Shown: positions 44,843-53,534 of the stretch, piece after piece | Layout: each line of letters begins with the position of its first letter | Position numbering within the stretch: the first letter of the stretch is position 1 | Assembly: GCA_946481275.1 (NCBI GenBank) | Contig: CAMLMV010000021.1 | Location: 1-64,000 of the forward strand | Length of the DNA stretch: 64,000 bases | Direction of reading: 5' to 3' | DNA from: an uncultured Massilia sp. | GTDB taxonomy: Bacteria > Pseudomonadota > Gammaproteobacteria > Burkholderiales > Burkholderiaceae | Notes under the pieces: model-generated | What the model saw: only the letters and a program-made list of their open reading frames with translations | Databases searched by the model: none | Told to the model about the DNA's origin: nothing | Translations under genes and position numbers: made by a program

Positions 44843-45457
44843 TCAGGCGCGCTCTTTGGCGACCTGGCTCGGAGCCGGGCCGAACAGTGCGGCGACGAGC
44901 GGATCGCGGGTCACCGGGCTGCGGTTGACGCGGATCGCGTAATGGGTGTCGTCGGCCAGGATGTGGAAGTGGCGGCCGGTGCCGGCCATGCTCTGCTCGC
45001 GCAGGCCCGGACGCTCCTTGCGCGGGGCGGCGCCTTCGCGCTTGGGCTGGCAGATCGCGCCCAGGAAGGCCTTGACGCGATCCGGATCCGGCGAGATGCG
45101 GTACACGGCCTTGCCCAGGTAGGTGGCGGTGCCTTCGATATAGCGGGCCAGTTCGATGACGCCGGCTTCGCGCAGGTCGCGGATGTATTTGCGGGCGCCC
45201 GACGGCGAAAATTTGAGGAACCATGCGATTTCATCGGCCAGCATCTCGTGGGTCTGCAGCTCGCCGATGAGCTTTTGCATGTTTTCGATACGGCGCTGGG
45301 TAGCCGACGTCGACCGCACCCGCTCGATCGGCGCGAGCGAAATCGGAGCGCGCTCGGTCGGTTGCGGTGGGACGCGTTCGATCAGTGCAGAGTTGCTGGA
45401 AGTGTGCACCGCGTTGAGTTCGCCTTGTACCGCATTGTGGTGAGTCGCTGCATGCAT
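44843..45457 (-). CDS. hypothetical protein with winged-helix-like domain
   Basis: A 204-residue protein. Residues 55-130 (RRIENMQKLIGELQTHEMLA, EIAWFLKFSPSGARKYIRDL) resemble a winged helix-turn-helix. The N- and C-terminal segments are polar. I infer DNA binding but do not recognise a family. CGGAGT precedes the ATG at 45457. It ends before a strong terminator and is followed upstream by a 548-bp gap. Confidence 0.65.
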   Translation of the reverse strand: MHAATHHNAVQGELNAVHTSSNSALIERVPPQPTERAPISLAPIERVRSTSATQRRIENMQKLIGELQTHEMLADEIAWFLKFSPSGARKYIRDLREAGVIELARYIEGTATYLGKAVYRISPDPDRVKAFLGAICQPKREGAAPRKERPGLREQSMAGTGRHFHILADDTHYAIRVNRSPVTRDPLVAALFGPAPSQVAKERA

Positions 45458-45899
45458 ATTGGTTTACTCCGTGAAAAGGACGATGTTCTGTATGGCCCGG
45501 ACCGCCGTATTCGTGTATGACCACCTGACAACACGCCGGTTCCGCTTAACTGGATACAAGATTGCCTGCCTCACCACCCCCGGTCTGTGCGCCATCCAAC
45601 ATTTCTAAAAATTTCTGAAAAGTTATTCATCCCCAAAAGCAAGTGGAATTCGATTGCGTATTGACGCGAGACAAATTGGTGGGGCTCAACGGGAACCGGC
45701 TGCACGGCTTGCAATCGAAGCGGTATCGACCTGTTCGAGTTACATGACAATCTCGTAATGGAAGGCAGCGACAATGCAGGAAGGGCGACGTTACGCGCAG
45801 TAGGCAACCGTTACCCCGCAGTTCGTAACATCCTGAAACAAACAACACTCATGGTATGTATGACTACGTTGTAAAATCGCCACAACAACCGGCTGTTAG

Positions 45900-45942
45900 G
45901 TGCGCTAGCGCACTGACCCGAAAAATGGCCGACTTGTAAGCT
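45900..45942 (+). promoter_or_regulatory. class II-type palindrome and -10 hexamer, site 2
   Basis: GTGCG-CTAG-CGCAC (45900-45913) is followed after 23 bp by TAAGCT (45937-45942). The same 17-nt string GTGCGCTAGCGCACTGA occurs at 59831. It serves the OmpA gene, whose GTG is at 46006. Confidence 0.6.
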
Positions 45943-45978
45943 TGACATCAACATCACTGCAAGCCATGCGATGTCAAG
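45941..45978. repeat. 9-bp inverted repeat in the OmpA leader
   Basis: CTTGACATC (45941-45949) and GATGTCAAG (45970-45978) form a perfect dyad with a 20-bp spacer. It begins within the predicted -10, so it could be an operator or a stem at the 5' end of the message. Confidence 0.5.
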
Positions 45979-46005
45979 TACCTTTACAACTTATGGGAGT
46001 TACCT

Positions 46006-47049
46006 GTGAATAATACGAAGAAGATCGCTCTGGCCGCCGCCATTCTGTGCTCCGCCGGAACGGCCCTGGCTCAGGACACCGAGGTCATCAATCCGTCGTG
46101 GTACATCGCCCCGACGGTGGTCGGCATCAAGCCCGACCATGATTTCCTGACCTCGAAGAAGGACTGGGGCGGCGGGTTGAAGTTCGGTAAGGCCGTGCAT
46201 CCGCTGTGGGATATCCAGATTGGCGCCACCCAGGCGCGCGTCGACGACAACGGTTTCAACTACCGCCAGACCCTGGTCGGCGTCGATGCCCTGCTGATGC
46301 TGTCGCGTAAAACCTTCCGTCCGTACCTGCTGATCGGTGTCGGCGGCGAACGCGACCACGAGAGCAATCCGATCCGTAACGTGTCCGGCTGGTCGCCGTA
46401 CTACCAGGCCGGCGTCGGCTTCCAGGTCAGCATGAACGAGCAGTGGTCCCTGCAGGCCGACGTGCGCGACGTGCGTGCCCACCTGCGTGACGACGACAAG
46501 TTCGGCTTCTCGCGCGCCAACACCAAGTACGCGACGTTCAGCCTGAACTACGCTTTCAACCCGCCGCCGCGCCCGGCACCGGCCCCGGCCCCGGCACCTG
46601 CCCCGGCTCCGGTCGTCGAGGCGCCGGCACCGGCACCGGCCGCTCCGCCGCCGCCGCCGGCCCGCTTCGAGAAGGTGACCCTGTCGGCCAGCGAACTGTT
46701 CGCCTTCGACAGCGCCACCCTCTCGTCGCCGCAGCCGAAGCTGGATGACATCGCCGCCGCACTGCAGGCCGACCCGTCGATCACCGACGTGGACATCAAC
46801 GGCTACACCGACCGCCTGGGCTCGACCAAGTACAACCAGAAGCTGTCGGAGCGCCGCGCCAACGCCGTGCGCGATTACCTGATCGCCAAGGGCGTCGATG
46901 CCAACCGCCTGAAGGCCTACGGCAAGGGCGAGCAGAACCCGGTCGTGACCGATTGCAACCAGAAGAAGCGCAAGGAGCTGATCGAGTGCCTGGCACCGAA
47001 CCGCCGCGTGGAAGTGGAGCCGATCACCATCGAACGCCGCGTGCAATAA
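46006..47049 (+). CDS. OmpA-family outer membrane protein
   Basis: A 347-residue protein: signal peptide (cleavage after GTALAQ, about 23), an eight-strand barrel (25-185), a Pro/Ala hinge of repeated PAPAPA (186-222) and a peptidoglycan-binding OmpA domain (225-340; GYTDRLGSTKYNQKLSERRA). It links the outer membrane to the cell wall. I chose the GTG at 46006 because GGGAG lies seven bases ahead. It is preceded by regulon site 2 and followed by a hairpin terminator. Confidence 0.93.
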   Translation: MNNTKKIALAAAILCSAGTALAQDTEVINPSWYIAPTVVGIKPDHDFLTSKKDWGGGLKFGKAVHPLWDIQIGATQARVDDNGFNYRQTLVGVDALLMLSRKTFRPYLLIGVGGERDHESNPIRNVSGWSPYYQAGVGFQVSMNEQWSLQADVRDVRAHLRDDDKFGFSRANTKYATFSLNYAFNPPPRPAPAPAPAPAPAPVVEAPAPAPAAPPPPPARFEKVTLSASELFAFDSATLSSPQPKLDDIAAALQADPSITDVDINGYTDRLGSTKYNQKLSERRANAVRDYLIAKGVDANRLKAYGKGEQNPVVTDCNQKKRKELIECLAPNRRVEVEPITIERRVQ

Positions 47050-47099
47050 CGCGACAACGCGGGGCCCCGCCCCCGCCTACCGCTGGGCGTAGGCCCCTT

Positions 47100-47126
47100 G
47101 AACGCGCCTTCGGGCGCGTTCGTCTT
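47100..47126 (+). terminator. terminator of the OmpA gene
   Basis: Arms GAACGCGCC and GGCGCGTTC with a TTCG-type loop, followed by a weak GTCTTTCT tract. Confidence 0.6.
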
Positions 47127-47141
47127 TCTGGAGGTAACCCG

Positions 47142-48062
47142 ATGGCAGTACAAAACTGGATCCCCTTTTCCCGCCAGGTCGTCCACGTGATGCGCTGCGC
47201 CGTGACCGAATGGCTGAGCCACCGGGCATCGAGCAAAGGCGCAGCCCTTGCGTTCTACACATTGTTCTCGCTGGCGCCGATTCTCGTGCTCGTCATCGCG
47301 ATCGCCGGCTTCTTCTACGGCACCGACGCGGCCCAGGGCCAGTTGCTGGACGAGCTGCGCGGTCTCGTCGGCACACAGGGCGCGGAAACCATCCAGGCGA
47401 TCCTGGCCGGCGCGCGCAACAAGGAAAGCGGCAAGCTGGCGACGATCATCGCGACGGTCCTGCTGCTGGTCGGTGCGACGAGTGCGTTTGCCGAACTCAA
47501 GGACAGCCTGGATGAAATCTGGGACGTCCCGCCGCCGAAGGACGCCACCTGGTGGGACACCGTGCGCACGCGGCTGCTGTCGTTCGGCCTGATCCTGACC
47601 CTTGGCCTGCTGCTGATGTTCACGCTCGTCGTGTCCGCTGCCTTGTCCGTGCTGGAAAAATACCTGGGCGGCATGTGGCATTCCGCGACGATCATCCTGG
47701 GCTGGGTGGCCTGGGCCGTCAGCTTCCTCGTCATCGCCGTGATGTTCGGCGCCATCTACAAGCTGCTGCCGCGCGTAAGACTGTCATGGCACGACGTGAC
47801 CATCGGCGCCCTCGGCACCGCCATCATGTTCACGGTCGGGAAGTTCGTGATCGGGCTGTACATCGGCAACAGCGGCACGACGAGCAGCTTCGGCGCGGCC
47901 GGTTCGCTGATCGCGCTGCTGCTATGGGTCTATTACTCGGCACAGATCTTTTTCCTGGGTGCGGAATTCGCCCGCCAGTACGCGCTGCAGATGGGCAGCC
48001 TGAAGGACAAGCACGTCCCCGGTGCGCCGCCGCCGGAAGCGCGTCCGTCGCCCGTGCACTGA
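47142..48062 (+). CDS. YihY/BrkB family membrane protein
   Basis: A 306-residue inner-membrane protein with six hydrophobic helices and the YihY signature region SSKGAALAFYTLFSLAPILVL at residues 30-50. These proteins were once annotated as RNase BN, which is wrong for this fold; a transport or lipid role is suspected. GGAGGT precedes the ATG at 47142. It is transcribed after the OmpA gene, possibly by read-through. Confidence 0.88.
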   Translation: MAVQNWIPFSRQVVHVMRCAVTEWLSHRASSKGAALAFYTLFSLAPILVLVIAIAGFFYGTDAAQGQLLDELRGLVGTQGAETIQAILAGARNKESGKLATIIATVLLLVGATSAFAELKDSLDEIWDVPPPKDATWWDTVRTRLLSFGLILTLGLLLMFTLVVSAALSVLEKYLGGMWHSATIILGWVAWAVSFLVIAVMFGAIYKLLPRVRLSWHDVTIGALGTAIMFTVGKFVIGLYIGNSGTTSSFGAAGSLIALLLWVYYSAQIFFLGAEFARQYALQMGSLKDKHVPGAPPPEARPSPVH

Positions 48063-48099
48063 ACCGCCACGGCGCCGTTGCCCTTACGGGACGGTGTCG

Positions 48100-49377
48100 T
48101 CATTCGCCGAGCAGTTCGGCGATGACTTCCATCCCTTCCACGCGCTCGGCCACGACCTTGATCACGACGACGACGGGCACGCCGAGCAGCAATCCCCACA
48201 TCCCCCACAGCCAGCCCCAGAACAGCAGGCTGACGAACACGGCGGCCGGGTTCATCTTGGCGATCTTGCCGGTCATCCAGGTCGTGACGACCATGCCGAC
48301 GAGCGTCGCGATCGCCAGCGACGCGCCCGCCACGAGGATCACCATCTGCAGCGACTCGAACTGCAGGAAGGCGACAAGGCCCGTGGCCGACGTGATCAGC
48401 AGCGGACCGAAGTAAGGCATGATGTGCGCCACACCCGCGAAGATCGCCCACGCGCCCGCGTTCTCCAGGCCGATGAGGCGGAGCGCCACCCACATCAGCA
48501 GCGCCAGCAGCACGTTCGTGACGAGCAGCATGAACATGTAGTTCTGGATGGACGTGTTGATGTCCTCGAGGATGTGGACCGTCACTTTTTTCTGCGTCAG
48601 CGACGGCCCTGTCAGCTTGACGAGCTTGCGCTTGAACGTGTCCCCGGCCAGCAGCAGGAAGAACACGAGGAACACGACCATCGTCGCTTGCGAAATGAAA
48701 CTGGCCAGGCCGACGGAACCGGCCAACAGCCAGTCCATGATGCGGAAATTGCTGGCGCCTGGCGTCTGTGCGGCGGCCGGTGCCGCCGCGCGCCGCGGTG
48801 GCGTGGCCCGTTTCGCGCCCGCCGCGTTGGCGGCGGCCTGTTCGAGTTCGGCCGCGGCCGCTTGCACCTGCTGGATCGTCGACGGCCCGTCCGACCCATC
48901 CGTGAGGATGCGCGTGACCTTGTGCGTCAGGGTCGGGAGTTCGTCGACGATGTTGAGGAACTCGCCCTGCACCCGGTGCATGGTGAGCGCCATGCCGACG
49001 AGGATCAGGCCGGTGACGACCGTGGCGCCGATCGCGCGCCTGATGTGCCAGCGCTCGAGCCAGCGCACGACGGGACTCAGGGTGTAGGCGATGAAGATGC
49101 CGAGCAGGAGCGGCACGAAGAAATTCTTGGCCCACTGCAGGCCGAAGACGAACGCGACGGTGGCGATGACGCCGAGCGTGAGACCGCGCGCATTCACGTG
49201 GACAGGCAGGCGCAGGTTGCCGTGGGCGGCACCGAGCTCCTCGCCCGTCGGCGCCCCGTCCGTGTTGACGAGGCCGGCTTCACGCGCCGCCTGTTCCACG
49301 TCCGCGGGGACCGCGGCAACCGGCGTGATGGGGTTGGATGCCTCGGGCGTTGCGGGGCCGGATTGGGCGAGCTGCAT
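48100..49377 (-). CDS. AI-2E family transporter
   Basis: A 425-residue inner-membrane permease of the UPF0118/AI-2E exporter type, with about eight helices. The large N-terminal and the 160-215 loop (Ala/Pro/Arg-rich) are cytoplasmic or periplasmic, and the conserved PYFGPLL segment (about 321-327) is present. The family includes the AI-2 exporter TqsA and cation antiporters, so the substrate is open. It is convergent with the YihY gene. Confidence 0.88.
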   Translation of the reverse strand: MQLAQSGPATPEASNPITPVAAVPADVEQAAREAGLVNTDGAPTGEELGAAHGNLRLPVHVNARGLTLGVIATVAFVFGLQWAKNFFVPLLLGIFIAYTLSPVVRWLERWHIRRAIGATVVTGLILVGMALTMHRVQGEFLNIVDELPTLTHKVTRILTDGSDGPSTIQQVQAAAAELEQAAANAAGAKRATPPRRAAAPAAAQTPGASNFRIMDWLLAGSVGLASFISQATMVVFLVFFLLLAGDTFKRKLVKLTGPSLTQKKVTVHILEDINTSIQNYMFMLLVTNVLLALLMWVALRLIGLENAGAWAIFAGVAHIMPYFGPLLITSATGLVAFLQFESLQMVILVAGASLAIATLVGMVVTTWMTGKIAKMNPAAVFVSLLFWGWLWGMWGLLLGVPVVVVIKVVAERVEGMEVIAELLGE

Positions 49378-49505
49378 GGTACCTGCCTGAAAAAAAACAG
49401 CCGGTCCCGGGCATCCGCCGGCAGTCTCCTGCCAGGGCGGATGCCGCGTGGCGCGGCAATCGAAACGACTGTCGGGCCGGCCCGCGCACGAGCCGCCCGG
49501 TCAGC

Positions 49506-49820
49506 TTATTTTACGCGGATGTCGTTCTTGACCGACGATACACCTTTCACGCCGCGTGCGACGTCAGCGGCCTTCTGTGCATCCTGCGGCTGGGCCACGA
49601 AGCCCGACAGCTGCACGTCGCCCTTGTAGGTCTCGACGTTGATCTCGGTGGCCTTCAGGGTCGGCTCGTTGAAGATCGCGGCTTTCACTTTTGCCGTGAT
49701 GGCGGCATCGTCGATGTACTCGCCGGTGCTTTCCTTGGTCGGGCTCGACGAGCAGCCGACGATGGTGAAGGCAACGGTGGCGGTGAAGATGGCGGTGGCG
49801 ATGCGTTTGGTGACGTTCAT
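49506..49820 (-). CDS. BON-domain lipoprotein
   Basis: A 104-residue exported protein: lipobox IVGCS (about 19-23) and one BON domain (35-104; DDAAITAKVKAAIFNEP, KGVSSVKNDIRVK). BON proteins bind phospholipid at the outer membrane and respond to osmotic or envelope stress. GAGGAG precedes the ATG at 49820. It lies 66 bp downstream of the periplasmic gene at 50435 and is likely cotranscribed with it. Confidence 0.9.
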   Translation of the reverse strand: MNVTKRIATAIFTATVAFTIVGCSSSPTKESTGEYIDDAAITAKVKAAIFNEPTLKATEINVETYKGDVQLSGFVAQPQDAQKAADVARGVKGVSSVKNDIRVK

Positions 49821-49886
49821 GGTGAACTCCTCGTTAGTGGTGGTACTGGTTGTGCTCTTCATGAGCGGGGTGCGGTTGCTAACCGC

Positions 49887-50435
49887 TTATTTGCCGAACT
49901 CGGCCTTCGCAGCCGAGACGCATTGATCCTTCGCGGCGCCGGCGAACGCATCGCATTTCTCCATGGCGACGCGGTACGCGGCGGACAGCTTGTCTTCGCG
50001 CGCTTCGTTGCGCGCTTCGATCGTTTTCTGGTCGGCCTTCGCGTCGGCCTGCGCGGCGACGAGGCGGGCCTTGGCCTGTTCCTGGCACACGTCCTTGTCG
50101 TTGCCCGTGAGCCCGGCGCAGCGTGCCTTGTCGAGGTCGTAGTTGGCGGAGGCGATGCGCATCCGTGCCCGCGTATAGGCCTTCAGCGTGTCTTCGTATT
50201 TCGCCCGTGCTTCTTCGTCGGCGTGGACGCGCGCGGCTTTCGCTTCCAGCACGCAGACGTCCTTCGGATTGCCCGTGATGGCATCGCAGCGGGCGCGCGC
50301 ATTCTTGTACTCGGCCGCGGCCGCGTCGCGCGCCTGCTGATAGGCCAGCTTCGCTTCCGGCGTCGCCGCGCGAACATGGCCTGCGGCCCACAACAGGGCA
50401 GCAGCCAGCAGCAGGATCATGTGTGGTGTGCGCAT
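49887..50435 (-). CDS. hypothetical periplasmic protein
   Basis: A 182-residue exported protein (signal MRTPHMILLLAAALLWAAG ... HVRA). The mature part is Ala/Lys/Asp-rich, with a repeated pattern in which Cys residues pair as RCDAITGNPKDVC, RCAGLTGNDKDVC and KCDAFAGAAKDQC. These are three similar Cys-x(10)-Cys units, each about 13 residues. AAGGAG precedes the ATG. I do not recognise the family beyond this. It is divergent from the glycine-zipper lipoprotein across site 3. Confidence 0.8.
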   Translation of the reverse strand: MRTPHMILLLAAALLWAAGHVRAATPEAKLAYQQARDAAAAEYKNARARCDAITGNPKDVCVLEAKAARVHADEEARAKYEDTLKAYTRARMRIASANYDLDKARCAGLTGNDKDVCQEQAKARLVAAQADAKADQKTIEARNEAREDKLSAAYRVAMEKCDAFAGAAKDQCVSAAKAEFGK

Positions 50436-50567
50436 TCCTGTTCTCCTTTTGACACTCTTTTTTTCAACCGATGTTGACGTTTTACTCTGCCGTAAGGACG
50501 ATTTCTGTTCGCTGACGAACACACGAAAAAAGATGATGAAAAAGCATCGGATGAGCACCCGGGAGGT

Positions 50568-50609
50568 GTGCGTCATCGCACAGACCCCATACGCATGACT
50601 GCGTAATCT
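50568..50609 (+). promoter_or_regulatory. class II-type palindrome and -10 hexamer, site 3
   Basis: GTGCG-TCAT-CGCAC (50568-50581) is followed after 22 bp by TAATCT (50604-50609). The gene start is at 50640. The mirror-image direction has no good -10 for the divergent gene. Confidence 0.6.
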
Positions 50610-50639
50610 GGTCCTACATCTTTGCCAGGAGAACAAGTC

Positions 50640-51104
50640 ATGAAAGCTACTCGTACCCTTGCCGCCCTCGTCGCGGCCTGTGCGCTCCTCGGTGGCTGCG
50701 CCAGCCAGTCGTCCCAGCCCTACTACGCCAACGATGGCTACCGTAGCGGCTACGACAACACGGCTTCGACGGGCTACGGCACGATCGAATCGATCCAGGT
50801 GACCAGCGGCGAAGGCCGCACGAGCGGTGCCGGCGCAATCGTCGGCGGCCTCGTCGGTGCGCTGGCCGGCAATCAGGTCGGCAGCGGCGGCGGCCGTACG
50901 GCGGCGACCGTCGCCGGCGGCGTGGCGGGCGCAGCGATCGGTAACCGTGTGGAAGCGAACCGCGAGGGAGCAGGACAACAGCAGTACGCAGTCAATGTCC
51001 GCCTCGACAATGGCGAATACCGCACCATCGTCCAGGACAATGTGTACGACCTGCGCGTGGGCAACCGAGTGCGCATCGTCGACGGCCGCGTCTACCGTTA
51101 TTGA
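50640..51104 (+). CDS. glycine-zipper 2TM lipoprotein
   Basis: A 154-residue lipoprotein (lipobox LLGGC, about 16-20) with a Tyr/Ser/Gly-rich linker, then a glycine-zipper double helix (about 62-100: GAGAIVGGLVGALAGNQVG ... VAGGVAGAAIGNRV). The C-terminal region ends in VRIVDGRVYRY, as in SlyB/PcpJ-like outer-membrane lipoproteins. AGGAGAA precedes the ATG at 50640. It is a member of the proposed regulon. Confidence 0.88.
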   Translation: MKATRTLAALVAACALLGGCASQSSQPYYANDGYRSGYDNTASTGYGTIESIQVTSGEGRTSGAGAIVGGLVGALAGNQVGSGGGRTAATVAGGVAGAAIGNRVEANREGAGQQQYAVNVRLDNGEYRTIVQDNVYDLRVGNRVRIVDGRVYRY

Positions 51105-51126
51105 CCGGCGCGCCGCGTGCACACTT

Positions 51127-51150
51127 GAAGCCGGCTCTGCCGGCTTTTTT
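51127..51150 (+). terminator. terminator of the glycine-zipper gene
   Basis: AAGCCGGC-TCT-GCCGGCTT followed by TTTT. Confidence 0.88.
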
Positions 51151-51238
51151 GTTCATGGCTGTACCTGTGCTCATCATGTGAACCGAAACGCGTTGGACAG
51201 GTCTCATGCATCGTCGAGTCAACTCATGAGGTGGGACG

Positions 51239-51679
51239 ATGCGCAGCCTGACGTTCGATGAATTGTTCGCTCTGCTGTCGGCAGAGCAGCTGTCCATGGA
51301 CGACGCAACGCGATTGCGGCAATGGATCGCGAGCATTGCGGATGCGGATGAGTGCATTGCGTTCATTGAGGCGGCGGCGGCAGGACGGCCGTGCCCCCAC
51401 TGCGGTTGCGCGATGAAACATCGCTGCGGACAGGCGAGCGGGCTGCAGCGCTTTCGCTGTGTCGACTGCGGCCGCACCCATAATGCGTTGACCGGAACGC
51501 CACTGGCACGGCTTCGCAAGAAGGCGCTCTGGCTGCCATACCTGCAAACCGGGCTCGAGTCATCCACGATCCGCGGCGCCGCGCAGTTGGTTGGCGTGCA
51601 TCTCACGACCAGTTTCAGGTGGCGCCACCGCTTCGTGCCCAGGGCCACGTGCAAGCCGTCGACAGCACAAACCGACTGA
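51239..51679 (+). pseudogene. truncated IS1595/ISXO2-type transposase, N-terminal part
   Basis: A 146-residue ORF with a zinc-ribbon (CPHCG ... FRCVDCGRTHNALTGTPL, about 52-93) and a following helix-turn-helix (TIRGAAQLVGVHLTTSFRWRHRF), as at the start of IS1595-family transposases. The catalytic DDxE part, normally a further ~150-200 residues, is absent. I saw no clear terminal inverted repeats. It probably derives from a decayed insertion. It sits between two leftward/rightward stress operons. Confidence 0.7.
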
Positions 51680-51691
51680 CTCGGCCCCACC

Positions 51692-51727
51692 AAAAAAGAC
51701 GGCGTCCAATCGAAGATTGCGACGCCG
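51692..51727 (-). terminator. terminator of the leftward stress operon
   Basis: Read leftward, a GGCGTC(G)CAATC / GATTGGACGCC hairpin with a one-base bulge precedes TTTTTT. It ends the operon that starts near 54924. Confidence 0.8.
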
Positions 51728-51786
51728 CTCAAGCCCCACCATATTCATGAAGGCGCGATCCGGTGGAGAATCGCGCCGCGTTGTCC

Positions 51787-52152
51787 TTAGTATGCCACTT
51801 GCTGCGCGCGTTTGCGCTGCAAGTACCAACCGAGCGCGCCCAGGACGGCGGCGATGCCCAGTGCCGGCTTGCCGAGGTTGCGCTTGCGAATGAAGCCCAG
51901 CACGGTCAGCGCATACGGGGCAAGTACCGAAATGCTCGTGCCGGTCGGCTTGAGCAGTGCATCGGCGCGGGTACGCAGCACCCAGGTCGCGTGGTCGAGC
52001 GCCGAGTGAAAGATCACTTCGGGACGCGCCGCGTGCTTGATCTGGGCGCGCGCGTGGGCGACGCCGCTGCGGTAGAACTCACCGTCGCGCAACAGTGCCC
52101 GCTTGCGCTCTTCGTGGGAGCCATGCGTGTGATGGCCAATCGTTTTTTCCAT
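51787..52152 (-). CDS. hypothetical stress-operon protein
   Basis: A 121-residue protein, His-rich at the N-terminus, with a hydrophobic helix at about 72-90 and a second at 96-112. By position it corresponds to YqjK in the enterobacterial yqjD-yqjE-yqjK cluster, but sequence similarity is not obvious. GGAGGA precedes the ATG. It is the last gene of the leftward operon. Confidence 0.72.
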   Translation of the reverse strand: MEKTIGHHTHGSHEERKRALLRDGEFYRSGVAHARAQIKHAARPEVIFHSALDHATWVLRTRADALLKPTGTSISVLAPYALTVLGFIRKRNLGKPALGIAAVLGALGWYLQRKRAQQVAY

Positions 52153-52167
52153 AGCTCGTTCCTCCGG

Positions 52168-52554
52168 TTACATCAGCATGTCGCGGTCGTTGCGCAATTC
52201 CTTCATGGTCTCGGGGAACGCCAGCTTGCCCTGCTTGAGCAGCGACAGTCCCTTCATCACGAGGATCAGGGTGATGACGGCGAACACGACGAACATGACG
52301 AGCAGGATCTTCCAGCCCATTTCATCCCAGGCCAGGGCCACGATCGTGGCCGTGCCGTAAGCCAGCGCGAACCACGTGGCCAGGGCGGCCAACGCAAAGA
52401 TGACCACCAGTTCGATCACGTGGTTGCGGACTTCCGCCAGCTCGAGCGCGGCAAGTTCCACGCGCGACACCACGAGCCCGAACAGGTTCTTGGCCAGGCC
52501 CGTGATCCCACCCATGAGGCCGGGGCTATGCACGACGGTTTCATTGTTATCCAT
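52168..52554 (-). CDS. phage-holin-family/YqjE-like membrane protein
   Basis: A 128-residue inner-membrane protein with two central hydrophobic helices (about 45-75 and 78-102) and charged ends, like YqjE. The family name comes from holin-like architecture; a phage role is not implied. It follows the ElaB/YqjD-like gene by 18 bp. Confidence 0.82.
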   Translation of the reverse strand: MDNNETVVHSPGLMGGITGLAKNLFGLVVSRVELAALELAEVRNHVIELVVIFALAALATWFALAYGTATIVALAWDEMGWKILLVMFVVFAVITLILVMKGLSLLKQGKLAFPETMKELRNDRDMLM

Positions 52555-52572
52555 GGCTGCCCCCGACCGGAA

Positions 52573-52911
52573 TTATTTGCGGCCCAGAATGACACCCAGC
52601 AGCAGGCCGACACCGGCCGCCACGGCCACGGTGCGCCATGGGTTGTCCTTCACGTAGACATCGGTTGCGCGCGCCAGTTCCTTGCTCTTGACGAGGGCTT
52701 GATCCTGGTACTTGCCGGCCTTGCCCAACGCCTGGTCGAGCAGTTCCATGCCGCGCTCGCGCAGTTCGTCGGCCTTGTTGCCGGTGAGGGAAGCGGCGGC
52801 GCTCAGCAGCGACTGTGCGTCCTTGACGAGCGATTTCATGTCGCCGGAAGCATTGTTCGCTGCGCCGTTCAGTTGGGAAGCGTTGGCGTTGGCGCGGATG
52901 GACTCTAACAT
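52573..52911 (-). CDS. DUF883 (ElaB/YqjD-like) protein
   Basis: A 112-residue protein with a long amphipathic helical part and a C-terminal membrane anchor, VKDNPWRTVAVAAGVGLLLGVILGRK. In E. coli ElaB and YqjD are stationary-phase, membrane-anchored proteins that bind ribosomes. The start at 52911 is the first codon giving a typical length. Confidence 0.88.
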   Translation of the reverse strand: MLESIRANANASQLNGAANNASGDMKSLVKDAQSLLSAAASLTGNKADELRERGMELLDQALGKAGKYQDQALVKSKELARATDVYVKDNPWRTVAVAAGVGLLLGVILGRK

Positions 52912-52948
52912 GGTGTACTCCTTGTTGTTGGTAGTGGTGGGTAAAGGT

Positions 52949-53485
52949 TCAGGCCAGCAGGTCACGCATGTCGTCGGCGTGCTCTTCCTCGGTGGCCAGG
53001 ATCTCGGTCAGCATGATCTTGGTGGTCGGATCCTTGTCGCCGATGGCCTGGATCATCTGGCGGTAGGATTCGATCGCCACGCGCTCGGCGATGAGGTCGG
53101 CGCGGATCATGGCTTGCACGTCTTCCGAATCGTCGTACTCCGCGTGGCTGCGCTGGGTCAGCGTGGCCGGGTTGAAGTTCGGCGAACCGTTCAGCTGGAC
53201 GATGCGCTCGGCGATGCGGTCGGCGTGGTCCTGCTCCTGCTGCGCATGCTCGAGGAACTCGGCCTTGATGTGGCCCGTGTTCGGGCCGCTGACCGTGTAG
53301 TAGTGGCGCTTGTAGCGCAACACGCACAGCAGTTCCGTCGCCAGTGCGGCGTTGAGCATGGCGATGACGGCTTCGCGGTCGGCCGCGTAGCCCTCGGTCA
53401 CGGCGCCGTCTTCGAGATTCGCGGCCGCGCGGCGGATTTCCGCGATGTCGAAGCCGTGCGCCAGGTTGGATGCGTTCTGTTCCAT
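52949..53485 (-). CDS. ferritin-like (bacterioferritin-type) protein
   Basis: A 178-residue four-helix protein with di-iron ligands visible in ATELLCVLRYKRHYY, AQQEQDHADRIAERIV, LIAERVAIESYRQMI and EEEHADDM. It is larger than Dps-like decoys and lacks the haem-binding Met pattern I would need to call a true Bfr. Probable iron storage or peroxide protection in stress. GAGGAAA precedes the ATG. Confidence 0.85.
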   Translation of the reverse strand: MEQNASNLAHGFDIAEIRRAAANLEDGAVTEGYAADREAVIAMLNAALATELLCVLRYKRHYYTVSGPNTGHIKAEFLEHAQQEQDHADRIAERIVQLNGSPNFNPATLTQRSHAEYDDSEDVQAMIRADLIAERVAIESYRQMIQAIGDKDPTTKIMLTEILATEEEHADDMRDLLA

Positions 53486-53534
53486 GAAGCTTTCCTCTTT
53501 CAGTAAGTTTTAAATTCGGGCGCGGGGCCCTCGT

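Larger units (their letters stand above)
45458..46005. other. 548-bp gap upstream of the OmpA gene
   Basis: AT-richer than its surroundings. Short leftward ORFs at 45571-45848 look spurious (no ribosome site, no recognisable fold). The right end holds the site at 45900 and an inverted repeat at 45941. I see nothing definite in 45458-45899. Confidence 0.4.

Noticed and set aside
45571..45848. Two short leftward ORFs in the gap before the OmpA gene
   Set aside because: No ribosome sites and no plausible protein features; they overlap each other in different frames.
45942..45947. TTGACA as a -35 for the OmpA gene
   Set aside because: No acceptable -10 follows at 16-18 bp; the hexamer is part of an inverted repeat instead.
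52168..52554. Prophage remnant suggested by a holin-family protein
   Set aside because: It is the YqjE-type protein of a stress operon with ElaB/YqjD-like and ferritin-like genes; no other phage gene is present.
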